Assembly: GCA_947579665.1 (NCBI GenBank)
Contig: OX388347.1
Coordinates: 21,320,562 to 21,384,561 of the forward strand
Direction of reading: 5' to 3'
DNA length: 64,000 nucleotides
Source of the DNA: Sympetrum striolatum
Taxonomy: Eukaryota > Arthropoda > Insecta > Odonata > Libellulidae
Position 1 is the stretch's first letter, and every line of letters starts with the position of its first letter. Position numbers and translations under genes: made by a program. The notes under the pieces are model-generated. The model was not told the DNA's origin. It worked only from the letters and a program-made list of their open reading frames with translations, and did no database searches. Of this stretch, positions 33,331 to 46,960 are shown one piece after another.

Positions 33331-35148
33331 TAAATGTCCATCCTCCTGAATCCAAGTGCAGTGAGTGGGTCAGTGTAGTTATAATTTGTTTATTTATTTG
33401 TAGCCTTAGGCACCATAATTCAAAAATTATTTTTGCAAGTCAATTTATCTTACAATTAAATTTAAAATGTTGTGATCTCAGTTTTAAATAATCAATATAT
33501 TCCATCCTTTCTGCTTGACTTATTCACACAAAATCTTGCATATTAATTGAAATGGATATTGTGTTGTAAACTCTCCCCAGTATGTACAAAATCAATCTGG
33601 TTACTTTAATTGAAATTTTCTTTTAAAGTTTACTTTTACTTAGTGCACACCATTACAATCGAAAGAGGAAGTAGACAAAACAGACTTAAAAAATGAAGAA
33701 GTTTTTATAATGGTAAACTTACCTTAAATGATGTTTCTTCTCAGGTCTTGTCTTGCAATAAATAGTGAATAATGGATGTTTCAATGCAATCTATTTGTAT
33801 GTATTCATGTGGTGGGTTTTTCTGTTTCTTAAAGGGAATGTTTCATATCTCTAGTCATCTTATGTATAAATCAACAAGTATTTAACCCTTTCAATCTCCA
33901 TTTTCCAATTCATGTGCTTTAATTCCAAGATGTGATGCTCAAATGGTATTTGCATTTAAATACCTCCAATCAAAATGCTGTTGTTGCATCACACATGATC
34001 ATCTGAAATCTCTTAATTCTCTGCTTCTTTGTGTTTGCCTGGGACATATAACATTGAATTAAAATTGATTTTGTGAGTCTGTTAATCTTAATTAATCTAT
34101 CTGAAATATAATCATATCAATAACTTTTTCTCTTTTTCTTTTATTTTTTTCCTTCTTGTTCCAAGTAACAGGGATCCATATTTTTTACTTGTTTCTTCCA
34201 GATCTGTGAATTTTATCTCCATTATATCTGTGTATGCAAACCCAGTGCTATCTTACTTATGTACTCATTCCATAATAACATTTCTTAGCCAAAACATGTT
34301 TTTACTTAGGTTTTTATAGACAATCTTTACATCAATTGTGGATGCTGCCTATTATTTAAAGACGATTTTATAAAATAATAAATAGCACACCATGTAAAGT
34401 AAAACTTCAACAAAGGCTGAGATGAACAGCTACTCAATTTGATGAAGGATGCTGAAAGGTAGAATTAAAAAGTGACAATGTTGAAGTATTATACTGAGAA
34501 TAAATTATATATTTTATACTTTCAACCCACTCAATGCAGGCATAATTCAGCAAATTGGTCCCTTAAGTTAGAGATATTTATTCCATTTACACGAATTTCA
34601 TACTTTACTATTGTATAAACATATTAAAAATTATTTTGATTAAATGGAAGAATAAATAGTTGTTTTCGGAAAAGAATGTAAATATGTCTTGAAGTCATGA
34701 GGGGGTTTTATGTATGGTATTCTGCTATGTCCCTACATGTCAGGCCGATGCCTTTAATTCACGAAATCCACGTTGAGTGGGTTAAACTGAAAATATGCTC
34801 ACAACAACAACGACCACTTACCCAATTGGAGAGTTTCTCTAGTGAAGGCGTATAAATAATGCATACCTAGAATACTTCTGTAAACAAATTTTCTTCTAAA
34901 ATGAAAAAAAACTATATGATGAACAAAGGCGACATAACTAGGGTTGTAGCAATGCTTTTTCTGTAGCTTATTTTAAATATTAAAAGAATTTTTTATGATG
35001 GTATGCTACAATATCTTCAGCTAAAATTGATGAAATAAGTATGGTTTTAAACTTGATTCCTGTGCATTTCTTATGTTAAAGCACTTATTTTGTAACCCTG
35101 TTGTTGAACCCTGGGTTCTGGAAAAATATAAGTTCCATATATGAGTAA
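33331..35148. other. Unassigned AT-rich sequence
   Basis: No gene, RNA or repeat recognised. Confidence 0.3.
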
Positions 35149-35694
35149 TGTATGTATATAAAATTGAATGTGTGTGTGTGTTTATGTTTGCAAGAAACTT
35201 GAGAGCAGTTTTGTTTCTGTGTTGGCATTGTGATTGTGTTTTTGTAATTTGTTGTGCCATGTCTATTGTACATACCCATAGGTATCTAAATCATCTCCAT
35301 AAAACATGTACTTTCAGCAGAAAATATTCATCGCTAGTTTTTAGAGTGATATATAATTCTATTATTTGTGTTTAATCTTTCTTTTCTCTATCCTTTTGTG
35401 CTTTTCTGATAATGATTCCTTAAATGTGGTACTGCTTATCTTAATGTCATCTTCGAATGTATTTTATATTGAGTAAGTGAATGTTGTCTTAATTGTAGAT
35501 ATTATTCATTCAAAAGATATGGGATTGAATATTGAGTCAATGACTTAACTATAACTTTCATTTTTTAGTTTATAGGTTCAGAAAGAATTGTATCGTAGTA
35601 TTTGCTTTCTACCTACAACTATGAAGCATTTGTTAAAATCAAAGCTATTACAATTTTTATTTCCCTTTCGAGAATCAACGGACAATTCTACTAG
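35149..35694 (+). mobile_element. Degraded Helitron-like element
   Basis: The 3' end (35,661-35,694) is clearly homologous to that of the Helitron at 2635-3791: TTCCCTTTCGAGAATCAACG, a short spacer, then CTAG and a host T. The hairpin is partly destroyed. A plausible 5' end lies near 35,149 (TGTATGTATATAAAATTGAA followed by a GT-rich stretch), resembling TCTATATATATAAAG plus GT-rich sequence. The interior is not similar enough to confirm continuity. Confidence 0.5.
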
Positions 35695-36035
35695 TAATAA
35701 GCTAAAATCGTAGTACAAAGTTGCAAACATCTTTCATATCAGAAACAGCTTAAAAATTATTTCCTGAATACTGTGCAGTTTTAATTGGAGAATTTTGTAT
35801 CAGCCTAGCATCAAACCCAATTCCATATTGGAAGAAATATTTTCTTTTTACGGTACAAAAGATATCTTTTATAATCATTTTATGAAATCACATCTATCCC
35901 GTAAAAACATCATATAGATGCTCAATACTCTACCATCCCAGGAAGTACTCCAAAAAATTCCAAAAATCTGCCCAATACATTCTTATGGAAAAATCCGATA
36001 TTTATGGCCTTCTAGCCTCGTACCTATGATAAATA
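35695..36035. other. Unassigned AT-rich sequence
   Basis: Nothing recognised. A 91-codon plus-strand frame (35,918-36,193) runs from here into the GC-richer patch and matches no known family. Confidence 0.3.
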
Positions 36036-36039
36036 TGAG

Positions 36040-36700
36040 CAATATGTCATACTTGTGGCTTGTATACCCATATGCCATGAAAAGGCTGAGCCAATGGCTC
36101 TTGCGGTATAGGCTGAGGAGTTGTCGCGGTCTGCGGAATAAAGCGCTTTATATCATACTGATAGGGAGCATCGAAATTTCGCCTCTCAGGTAACTTTCGG
36201 AATACAGTAATACTTGATTACTCCATCAACTTTACCACTCATTTCGCGAGGTTTTTGCGATTTTTCGTAGCGATGGAACCGCCAAATTGTCGCACTTGTT
36301 GCCAGACAATTAGCGCGGGACCACATTTGCACTCCGAATCCTCCCGGGGTGAGAACCCCTATCTCGGTAACTAAAGGCACCTGCTCTGCCGCAATCAGTC
36401 ATTCGGAGTCCATCCCCAAAACACCTCTGCTCCCTCCTTTATGCGCGTCACACCCGTGCGATCTCTCTCCCTTTCCGAGTAATGGCAGCCGTTATTTTAA
36501 GCGAGGTGCGATATTAACCTTAGAGGCGGCCTTAATGGGACGGGAGCCTGGAATCCCTCTTATCCCTCACGGTATTCTTCAAGGGAAGGGAATGTGTCCT
36601 CCTGCACATAATTTATCTTTCCGCCCCCGCTTTTTTCTAGCGCGAATTCCTGTCGAACAATTCGTTACCTCACGCCTCTATGGAATCCGCTACGCTTGCA
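36040..36700. other. GC/CpG-richer unique patch
   Basis: Visibly richer in G+C and in CG dinucleotides than its surroundings, with no recognisable repeat. Open frames occur on both strands (36,186-36,380 minus, 36,349-36,732 plus), as expected where stops are rarer; neither shows a domain. It may be a retained regulatory segment, promoter or exon of a host gene. Confidence 0.4.
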
Positions 36701-38785
36701 TCCGTTTGAAGATATTCGTTAACTTTTTCTGAATGAAATAACATCCTCACTGTCGTTTAATACTGTATTGAATACCCAGGATCACCTTCAAGCACGTACT
36801 TGAAATTCTTAGAACTTTTCTAACGAGATATTCTATTAGGAGGTAATATAAGGCTTGGGATAAGCTGGCAGAACATAGAGTTGAATATGTGACGTTTTTA
36901 TTAGTACTGAAATAGCCTAAAAGCAAAGTTCTTTCTAAAATATTCTAGCAAATAATTGATCTATTTTCATTGAATGTCATTTACCCCTTTACGATCTCAA
37001 TTCCTCACTCTTTTCTCTCCACTTCATCCGTAATCAATCTTAGATATTTTGTTGGCTGAGTCTTTTCCCAAAAACACATGAATCGTCGTTGTTCTATTTT
37101 TTGGTATTATTTGCATTCTTTGTTTTCACTTCCGACAATAATCTACTTTGTACTAAAAATTTGAACAGAAAAGCAGCAATATCCATATTCTAAAGTTTAT
37201 TTGGGTAAATTTTAATCTTAAGGATAATCCACGGCTTAAAATGTGTGTTTCGTGCTTCCGATTACTAGCTTTAATCTAGTTTTAGTGACCGAATGGAAAG
37301 TTTTATAAAATTTGGCATGGGATCCTCGTCGTCTAAAGAAGTAGCATTTGTGAAGGAAATCGAAGCTTCGTTGAGCGTTAATTGCAGAAACAGTTAGATT
37401 TAATGCTATTACTACGTCCGGGTGGCAAGGTCCATTGTATCCATTTTTGAAACAAAAAGATCTCTTTTATGTTCATTCAATTAATGGACGCCCGTGTCCA
37501 GTGATTTAAAAAGACGCAAAATACAAAAGTTTGTCTATTCAAAGAATTTATCCCGCATTACGGGAGCTGTAAACAATAAAAATGTTGGAGAATACGAAAA
37601 TTCGGGCGCGCTTTTTTTTCGTGCTCTATTTGCTTTTAAATTCCTCGGTTACCGTAGCAATACAAATAAAAACGTCGCTGGGAAGGCTCACTTTATGGTG
37701 TTTTGCGCAGCTGTACGCATTCACGGCGCCTTTTGTGACACTATGTGGAGGCTATTGTCTACTTTTTCAAGGGAATTCAAATGATTTTAGCTTCGCCTCA
37801 CGGGGAGAACAAAAGACACGGTGCGTTTTAAATGAATGTAACACTAAGAGAGCCCTCGTTATTGAAATAATGCTCGTAGTTTTGATATTCAATAGATGTT
37901 CTATTGTCATAATGCAAGTTTTCTTTTGAACATTCTATTTTCTCGGAAAAATACTTGGATAATTTTCTAAAATGGATTTGTAAATTATGCGTACGTAAAA
38001 ATAAGGGAAGGCATCTATAACTTTGCTGTGCAAGTCGTACTACTTAAAACTTAAGATTAAAATGAAATGAATTAGTCTAAATTACTAGGTCTAGAACGTG
38101 CTTTATTTAATGTGTAGATGCTTTAACCCATGTCTACATAACTTACAAGGCGGTATGGCCGGAAATGACAAAAATCCCCAGGTTTTACTTTTGAATATAT
38201 TAAAGTTATTTTTATAATCTATAAATAATATTTATACAAACAGAAAAATATAAAGAAATGTTGCAGATGATTTATTCGATTTTTTTGTAAGAAAGTTTCC
38301 TTGATAAAATCAATGTTTCCTTGATTTGGAATTGAATGTGAGGTCAATATTATTAAGTTGCATTTCAAATGCTACTTGTTACTTCAATGTCTTTATTACC
38401 TACAATTCATTGCGATTAAGTATAACTTCACATATACATTGTGGGCCAGTTCATATGGTTTGCGGTCCGTTTATTTGACAGACTTAAAATAGCCAAGGAG
38501 CCATTCTGCTAATAGCTGATTCAGTTAGGTCTTTAAGTAAAAGAATCGATTAAATGTTGGTGTGGCAGTAAAATGGTTTGATCATCCATTCAGTCATGAT
38601 CATAAGCTCATTGTCTCCTCAGATTTCCTTAACAAATGTCTCTTTCAAATCTGTATGCTATCTCGATTTTCTTTTTTCTTAAGTACCGAGTGAATTTTAA
38701 TTAAAATTTGTCCATCGATCTCCAATCGACTCTTAGTTCCTATCAACCCCTAACTATAGCATTTAGTCCCTTGAGGTCGATATTA
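36701..38785. other. Unassigned sequence with a second GC-richer patch
   Basis: Mostly AT-rich. A CpG-containing patch at about 37,490-37,830 carries two overlapping plus-strand frames of 96 and 115 codons without recognisable domains. No repeat boundaries seen. Confidence 0.3.
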
Positions 38786-38949
38786 CTATATATAAAGCTG
38801 CAATCCTGACTCATTGATACAAACTGTTTGGCTATTTCCAATCGAGCTAGAAGACTGAAATTTTCAGGAGTGGTTTATAATTCACACTCAACCTGGGGAA
38901 AAATCGAAAATTTCCAGATTTTGTCCTAAGTTTGAGCCCAGAGACGATT

Positions 38950-41900
38950 ATATTTTTCAATGTATTTAAACGGGGAAAACGAAAAATGGCCATGCAGAGA
39001 AAATTTCTTTCGTTAATTAAATTATGAAAAATTAATCGTAAAGCAGTAGGACTTGGTCTGTATTACGTCTAAAAGATCAAAGTTTACTTTTCTTGCGACC
39101 GATTTTAACATTCCTGCACGAAATTCGCAAAATCTTAGTTTGAACGCCAATTTTTTACGTTTTTTTCTCCTCATTTTGAAAATTAAATCTATGGCAACAA
39201 CCATTGTTTGAATCGAAAACAAGTTTGTTTACGATCCTATTTTCATACGCCATGATAAAGGTTTGATGCATTTTTAATTATTTTAAATGGTTCTTTCGAT
39301 ATATGTTATTAATGAATGCTGAAAAATGTAAATTTCATCAAAATAGACAGTGGATATCTGCACGGTCAATGAATCAATCGTGAATGCAAACTGTGATAAC
39401 ATAAGTTTATGTAGAGAATACGGGACCATTTATCAACGAAGATAATCGGAAAAGTCATGTAAGTAGTGAGATTATTTGAGAATGAAGTACATAGATGTTA
39501 ATATAAATTAACAAATAGGGATATTAATGTAAATTAAAAGGTTTAACGACAATCTTTAGAAATAACATAACTGCAAGCATTACGAATCATTAGTTTCGCG
39601 AACACTATAATTTATTAATATATTATAATTCATAGCTCACTTAACCAAATACATTTATCATATACTGAACTCTCATCTAAATGAACAACAAATATCTAAT
39701 CAGGAAATACATGGTATTATTGAACTATCTTAGGATATCGTTGGTTTACGCATATGGTGGATTGCTTTTCGTGTGTGTGAGTTTCTGTTCTTTTAATTTT
39801 ATGCCTATTATGTTTATTCTTTTCTATTTTAATTACATATAATTATTCTGTCATCCTTTCCAAAGAGAATTTAAAATTAAGTTGTTTTTCTACGTTTCTT
39901 TAATTAATACGTAGTACATAATTAGTTCGTAATATATTACGTAATTCAACATTCATCAAAATTAAAAAAAACAGAAATCTACTCATAAAATACACTGATT
40001 TCCTTCAACGACCTTCTGATTTCGTTGTTCTACGCTGGATAATTCTTGGTTAGTAAAAACAATTTTTGCATGTATTATTGTATGAATATTATTTTCCCAT
40101 CTTCTCCAAACGGACTTTAGAATAAAGTTCTTTTTCTACGTTCTTTAAAACTATTTACATAATTACGTTGCCTATTGTCTATTTGTTTATTTAATTAGAA
40201 ACGGAGCTCATTGTCGTAGTAGACACCATTTCATGAATATAGGATTATTTTGCAGAATGTCTTGCACTCAACCACATACTACACAGGTAATCGTCTATTT
40301 ATTTTCCGCATTTTTATCTTATGCAGATTTTTATTCTGACTTTACTTTGTTTGGCGTATTTCTTTAATTTAATTTTACGAATGCGTATTCATTAAAGACT
40401 CCCGTATCACATAAACGCGAAAGGCTTTAGAAATGATTATTTTACTATCATATTATTTGGCGAATCTCGATCTCACTTATTTGAAAATTATGCATACAAT
40501 AGACAGTGGTATAATTAAAAAAAAATTCTTTCCATATATGTTATGACTGAAGGTTGAAAAATGTAACTTTCATCAAAATGGACAGCGAATATCTGCACGG
40601 TCAATGAATTATTCGGGAATACATACTGTGATAACATAAGTTTATGTAGAAAATACGAGACCATTTATAAACGAAGATAATCGGAAAAGTCATGTTATTA
40701 GTGAGATTATTCGAGGATTAAATTTAAAAGTCTACACTGAATCTATATAAGGGGGATAAGAAAGCAATTTCGATGAAAAATACTCATTAATTACTGATGA
40801 AGAACGTATTATACCGGATCAAGTCTACCTATGCCTGAGTAAAAGTAAGTACAACTGAAATTTACATCATCCTAAAATATTACTATCAGAATATTAATGT
40901 AAATTAATAGTTTCAACGATATTATTTAGAAATAATATAACTGCAAACAATACGAATCATTAGCATCAAAATCGGTATAGTTTAGTATAGTAGTATTTCA
41001 CTTTATTCTCACTTAACCCAATGCATTTATCGTATATTAAATTATGTCTAAAAATTTCCTTTGCAATGGCCATTTCCGATTCCTACTTTATGGCGTTATA
41101 ATTAATCACAATATTCATAACATCTCTGATGAAAGCAGGAAGATCCCAATTACCACCATTTCAATAACTACTAATATTAACAAAGACACTCAACCATTCT
41201 ATAGCCAGAAAAATCTTGCTAGCCGGACTTCGTACCTTGGTGTTGGAGTCCTAGCACAGTGACCACTCCGTCACCGCAACCGGTGTGTGAGGTATTTTGC
41301 CCTTAGTTAATCTTAAGATCGACAGATAAGCTCCAGCGTCCTGTCTCGCGTGCCACCTCATAGTGTGGCTTCTTTAGATGATGTTCCTTTTAGGAGGGGA
41401 AGCTTTAAGTAACGTATGCCTCAATTTCATACTACATACATTGTGATACATTGTAACCAAAAAGCTCATACGGGCAGCCAAACCCGTTGCTGCACGCCTT
41501 TCTTGAAGGACCATATTATAATTGAATATCAAGAAAGTGTAACTTTCATTTAAATGAACAACAAATATCTACACAGGAAATAAAATTATATCCTTGAACG
41601 ATGTTAGGATTATACGTATATGTTGGATTGCCTTTCGTGTGTGAAAATTGTGCTTTTAATTGTATGCCTATTATGTATCGTCTTTTCTATTTTAATAACA
41701 TATATTTATTCTGTCATCTTATCCATACAGAATTTAAAATTAAGTTAAATTTTCGTTTTTTTAATTAATACGTAGTACCTTACGTAATGATATGGGATAC
41801 TGCTGGGGAAACGATAAATGTCCATGAAGAACCAAATGTTTTCATTCACATAAGCATGAAAAATGTACGTACAGTAGAGAGTATTTAACTAAAGTATACC

Positions 41901-43245
41901 TCAAAGTGGAATTTTCATTTTTCCTGCATCCAATTTCGCCATGTCGGCAACATCTTAAATTAAATACAAATTAATACTGTTTTTATTTGCACCCTTCCCA
42001 AGATAAAAACTTTGGCTACGACCATTATTTACGTGGAATACAAATTTGTTTGAAGTTCGAATAACATACGCCATGATGAAAGTATGAAGTTTTTGAAATA
42101 TGTTTCAATATTCTTTTGTTTGTAATATTAATATACATCAAGAACATTTAACTTTCATCAAAATAAACAACAAAAATCTACTCATTAAATACGCTGATTT
42201 CCTTGAACGACCTTTGGATTACGTTTTTCTACGTATTAGCTGGATGGTTCTTCGTAAGTAAAACAATTTCTGCGATTAAAAATGTATGCTTACTATGTTT
42301 ACTCTTTTCTATTGTATTCACCTCAAATTATTTTTTCATATTCTGCAAACGGGCTTTAGAATTAAGTTCTTTTTCTACGTTTTTCAAAATTATTTACATA
42401 GATACGTTACCTGTAGCATATTTGTTTGTTTATATAATTAGAAACGGAGCTCATTGTCGTGGTAGACGCCATTTAATGAACATAGGATTCAATTTCATTA
42501 TGTCTTGCACTGAACCGAATACTTCACAGTTAATCGTCTATTTATTTTCCGCATTTTTATCTTATGCAGATTTTTATTCTAACTTTGCTTTGATTGGCGT
42601 ATTTCCTTAATTTTATTTTACGAGTGCATATTCATAAAGGACTCAACTCCAAATCTCCCGTATCAAATAAGCGTAGAAGGCCTTCGAAATCCAAAGGGGG
42701 ATGTCCTAAAACCTTGAACGACCTTAGGATTATGTTGTTCTACGTGTTTGCTGGATAATTTTTGTAAGTAAAAACAATTTCTGCATTTATAATTGTATGC
42801 AAATTATTTTCCCAACATCTCCATACGGGCTTTAAATGAAACTTCTTTTTCTACATTCTACAAAATTATTCAACTACGTAGCCTTATTTCTATTTGTTTA
42901 TTTAATTATAAACGGAGCTCATTGTGCCGCTGTAGACGCCATTTAATGAACATACGATTCAATTGAAGTATGCCTTGCACTGGAACGAGTACTACATGTA
43001 ACGAATCCTCTATCGATTTCTCGCATGTTTATCTTACGAAGATTTTTATTTTTACTTAACTTTGTTTGGCGCATTTCCTTAATTTAATTTTATATATGCG
43101 TATTCTTTAAGGCCTCAACTACAAAACACCCGTCTGATTTAAACGTGAAAGGCTTTCGAAATAATTATTATATTATTTGATGAATCTCGATCCCACATTT
43201 GAAAATTATGTATACAATAGACAGTGGTACAATTAAAAAGACACG
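38950..43245 (+). repeat. Higher-order tandem repeat array
   Basis: Several related modules alternate. Module A (GATAACATAAGTTTATGTAG, AGATAATCGGAAAAGTCATG) is at 39,265-39,480 and 40,530-40,735. Module B (AACAACAAATATCT ... ATTCTGTCATC ... AATTTAAAATTAAGTT) is at 39,680-39,945 and 41,550-41,790. Module C (ACTCAT(A/T)AAATAC ... ACGGAGCTCATTGT ... TTTGGCG) is at 39,970-40,525, 42,165-42,690 and, lacking its start, 42,705-43,245. A leading module (CATACGCCATGAT) is at about 39,000-39,260 and 41,800-42,090. Modules A, B and C begin with a similar block (CTTTCATCAAAAT...), so all may derive from one unit of about 500 bp. Confidence 0.85.
41222..41290 (-). mobile_element. tRNA-like SINE head inside the repeat array
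   Basis: Read on the minus strand: GGTGACGGAGTGGTCACTGT then GCTAGGACTCC, an A-box-like GGAGTGGTCA followed by a codon-loop-like region, then GGTACGAAGTCCGG as a degenerate B box (consensus GGTTCGAATCC). Sequence on the other side of the head (about 41,290-41,420) is not part of the array modules, so a SINE insertion of perhaps 200-300 bp is likely. It differs from the 15,862 SINE family. Confidence 0.5.
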
Positions 43246-43332
43246 TAAATATAACATATATTGACCGATAACTCAGGGTAGTATCCCTTAATGATTTTCT
43301 TTGCTTGCAGTTTGCAAGCACCCATTTACTAG

Positions 43333-46300
43333 TTTATTTATAATATACAAAGTTACAAGTAGGTAACAACCAGGTGTAACTTGTCATATCGCTTCCAACG
43401 CAATTTATACATTTCTACACTAAAATTTTTATCCTATACAATAACAACAACCTCGCATGTAAAGAACATCTCAATATAAATATACCATACATTGTATCAC
43501 TTTCAGAACAACTCCGTTCAAACTTATATCGATGTAAATATAAAATCGATAATAAAAGCTGTATATTAACACGTGACAAAACAGATTTGGAAAAGTCTGA
43601 TTTCTTACCAGATTCTGGGGAGATAAATTAGAAACGCCTCAGAGTTTACTGGTAATTATTTTAATCTACTCACTTTCCCATGTCCTAGTAGATATCACAT
43701 CTTTAGGTCTATCTTCTCAGCTGCGATGAAAAATTATGTCTTAAGACTATGAGAAAGAAATTCCCGGAGAGAGCATTGTAAATAAATGAGGCTTGCTTAG
43801 CTCGGAAATTAGGATACGTCGTGAAATAAATGACTCTGTTCATCTTAAAATGATAACATAACTTTTTACTTGCGACAATATACAAATCACAAAATTTAAA
43901 TAATGTGACAGCCTATTGATTTGGGCTTTTGCAATTTCCTCTTAATAATACCTATTAAGAATTTATTAGTATAAATTAAATAGATCGCGTATAGATTACG
44001 AGAAAGGGGAAATAATAGATATATTATCAGAAGAAAGGAGTTAATTTTAACTGAAAATAATATTTCTTTTTACAATCAACAAGCATTTTACCTGTATTTT
44101 TAAAGATATTTTTGGTGGATTTATGCGTATTTTTCAGAAAGATAAACGCTGCAGGCTGAATACCGGAAAGCCTTTGTTATGCTTTCCAGGCATTTATTTC
44201 TGAGTTTGAAATCTCGAATGGGTCTTCGCTCACTCATCAATCTGCTGCCAAATTGTGTCCTTCCATTGCCTAAAATACATAACGTTCATCGATGAAATAT
44301 CAATGGTGCTTTCACAACTCTTGTTATGAATGTTGAAAAGATAAATTGAAATATCAAAGGAGTTTATCCACACGGGCAAAGGTCTCGTCTTTATTCTAAG
44401 CCGAGGTTGAATTTCATTGTTTTTTTTTTTTAATTTTACTTTTTATATTTCATCCCATAAAATCATGTCGTATTCAAGTCCTTTATCAAATTTTAATTTC
44501 TCTGAGTATTATTTTTAATTAAAAAGATAACCAACGCCGTGTATGTGTTCACACATTTATTAATTTGATCAGTGACTTTTTAATCTGATTTTCAAAGGAA
44601 TAGCATATGATTTACCAGTTATGCTAGAGAAATGAAATTCATTACAGAAAATCATAGAGCCAAAAGAATCCATCACAAGGGGAGAGAGTTGTGATGTGAT
44701 TATCTAGTACATACAAATTGCCTAAGTGGTCGCCTTTTTCCTTAAGTAATGTGAAGCTGAATAATTCGAAAATTAATTATATACACTACCCGAAGAATCA
44801 GACGCATGACGTCAGTGTTTGTGATTACGTTCACTGAAAGTAACTCTAGTTTGAGCAATATTGTTCGAAAAAAACTTTTATTAGAAATAAATGTTAAGTT
44901 CACATCCGTCAATAACGCGTGGTAGAAATCAAAAAACTTATCCTTAAAAAAATATCCTGAATCACAACTCCCTATTCGACTGATAAAGACAGCTGAGGTC
45001 ATATCAGAAGGACAAATGGGGCCATGACGTAATAAAATTTCGTCATTGATCTTCATTATTTTTGATAAATACTTCGAGATATCATGAGAGTGAACATTGC
45101 AAGTTTTCGTATTCTTCAAGGAAAATACATGAGCAAGGCTTATTTATTTGTCAGACTGGGTATGACTGCTCAAGTTGTTTATCTCTTGTCTTTTACATTA
45201 CTGTCAAGAAGGATTAAGTTATTGTAGGTATCCCTATTGGGTCAAAGGAAATACCTTTTAGTAATGCAATTATCTAACTATGTAAATTCCCGGACATTGG
45301 CTTATCGACGATAGTAACATTTGCTGACGCTAGAAATCCGGAAATCATCAATTCATCTTAACGGAAGAGCAATCAAGTTCGCAGGAGAGAGTCACGTGAC
45401 TCGTAACTTGGCATTCCATTGAATTAATCAATCACTCCTCAATCTTGTATTCATCCCTTATTCATCACTAAGCTCATGTTTGCAAAGCAAGCCCTGAGCA
45501 TCGACCGTGCAGTTACGTATGTCTACACAAATACCCTGCCAGCTACATCTCAGGGTTTGCCTCCAATGCAATGTTCTGGCTGTTACAGCTCAGCTTTTTG
45601 AGGAAGAAAAAATAACTCGTCTTAATTACCATATTTTTCCGATTTAATGTTGTTACCTATATTCTGCTGATCAAGAAAATAACTGAAATGGGATTTCAAA
45701 GCTCTCTACGATTGCTTTCTTGAGAGTTTTGAAAGAGTGTTAGTGTGGATCCAAGAAGTAAAGAAAGGAACGTGCTCTAGAAGAGGGATGGGAAATTATT
45801 GAAAGCGGTGTCATGAATGGTGCCGAATATTTGTTGGAACAGTGAGGAATAGCAAAATTAGGAAATAGATAACGGTAGAAATGCCGTACTAAATGGAGAG
45901 GAGAAGAAAATGGAAAAGGATAAAAAATGAGTATGGTCGAACCGTATTCAAGTCACTAAACAACAAGATGAAAAGGAAAAGAAACTAGGAATTAGTAAGA
46001 GTTTAATAGTATTACCTCAGTACTAAAAGAATCTATGGGTGAAAATTGCTTGGGATCTATCTAAATTTCAACCGCACCACGACCTGATTATTGCCTTTTA
46101 ATTCGGTAGTCTGGGTGTGCCGTTTCGAAAACGCAAATGGTTCAGTTCGAGGACTTGTTCTAAGGACCTTTCATTCCTGTAGTAACTTATTAGTCCCTTC
46201 TACTAAAGCATCTTCTCGTGTTATGAGAAAAAGTTTGAGAGGATGACGTACTTTTATCAGACAGAACATCTTGCAGGCTCTTTCAGAGATTTCAGCAATA

Positions 46301-46600
46301 CTGCTACTTAAGCTGACTTACAGTTTCTTCCACAAACAAGGTAATGGAAATGGCGGATATTTATAATGAAATAATATAGCAATCGTGGGCGACGAATATT
46401 TCATCCTATGCGGGTATGACACCGCTACTTTCTGTGGCAAAAAAGTCTATACTATACTATCGAGGAATGGAAAATATTGATTTCTTAAGCTGTTATATTT
46501 TCACAAAATATAGGAGTAAGATTGGGTGTAAAAATGTTTCTAGAGTCAACCGTTTGGAATATTCGTGAATTTTATCGACATATAACTTCATGAGAAGTCA
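43333..46600. other. Unassigned AT-rich sequence
   Basis: No recognised element. A 125-codon minus-strand frame (44,742-45,119) has no domain I know. A palindromic CRE-type site TGACGTCA lies at 44,807-44,814 within it. A purine-rich stretch at 45,720-46,010 holds no domain. Confidence 0.3.
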
Positions 46601-46639
46601 GAGCTATTACTTAGCTTTCTATCATATTTCTTATCGAAA

Positions 46640-46960
46640 ACTCAGTTGAGGAGAACGATTTTAAAGAGTCTCGACGCTTCTTTAATGGACCAGATTTCGA
46701 GGTGGAAGTGGACGATTGAGTTATTTGCCGTGGCTGCATATGATAGCGGATGTGAAGAATGTAGTTTAAATGAGCCATATCCCCGAAGGCCTCCTTTCGC
46801 GTTTTTGGAAGCACATTCTCCCCTGTTGAACACATGGAGCTTAGCTCGTTATCACGCCTTCCTGGAGCCATTTTATTTCCACAGTCACGCCCTTCCGATC
46901 GACTGGTTGAACGTCCCTTTTAGAGCGATTTGGAGCACCGGTTCGGAGATTATCCTTTGA
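46640..46960. other. GC-richer unique patch
   Basis: Open frames on both strands (104 codons plus, 86 codons minus) overlap almost completely, so at most one could be real; neither shows a domain. The patch stands out from AT-rich flanks and lacks transposon hallmarks. Confidence 0.35.

Larger units (their letters stand above)
38786..43332 (+). mobile_element. Probable 4.5-kb Helitron filled with tandem repeats
   Basis: The 5' end reads CTATATATAAAGCTGCAATC, close to the 2635 Helitron (CTATATATATAAAGCAGAAA), although the first T-C pair is altered. The 3' end has a 7-bp hairpin (GCTTGCA, loop GTT, TGCAAGC; 43,303-43,319), nine bases, CTAG (43,329-43,332) and then T, the Helitron 3' architecture. 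Between them lies a higher-order repeat array. There is no Rep/helicase reading frame, so it would be non-autonomous. A tRNA-like SINE head sits inside at about 41.2 kb. The 135-codon frame at 42,203-42,610 is repeat sequence, not a gene. Confidence 0.6.

Noticed and set aside
35148..35375. 75-codon frame with TG-rich start
   Set aside because: It starts at the GT-rich 5' part of the proposed degraded Helitron and has low-complexity composition.
42203..42610. 135-codon hydrophobic frame that looks like a membrane protein
   Set aside because: It lies wholly within module C of the tandem array; other copies of the module break the frame.
46611..46960. Overlapping 104-codon (plus) and 86-codon (minus) frames
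   Set aside because: They occupy the same GC-richer patch on opposite strands, the expected result of fewer stop codons; no domain in either.
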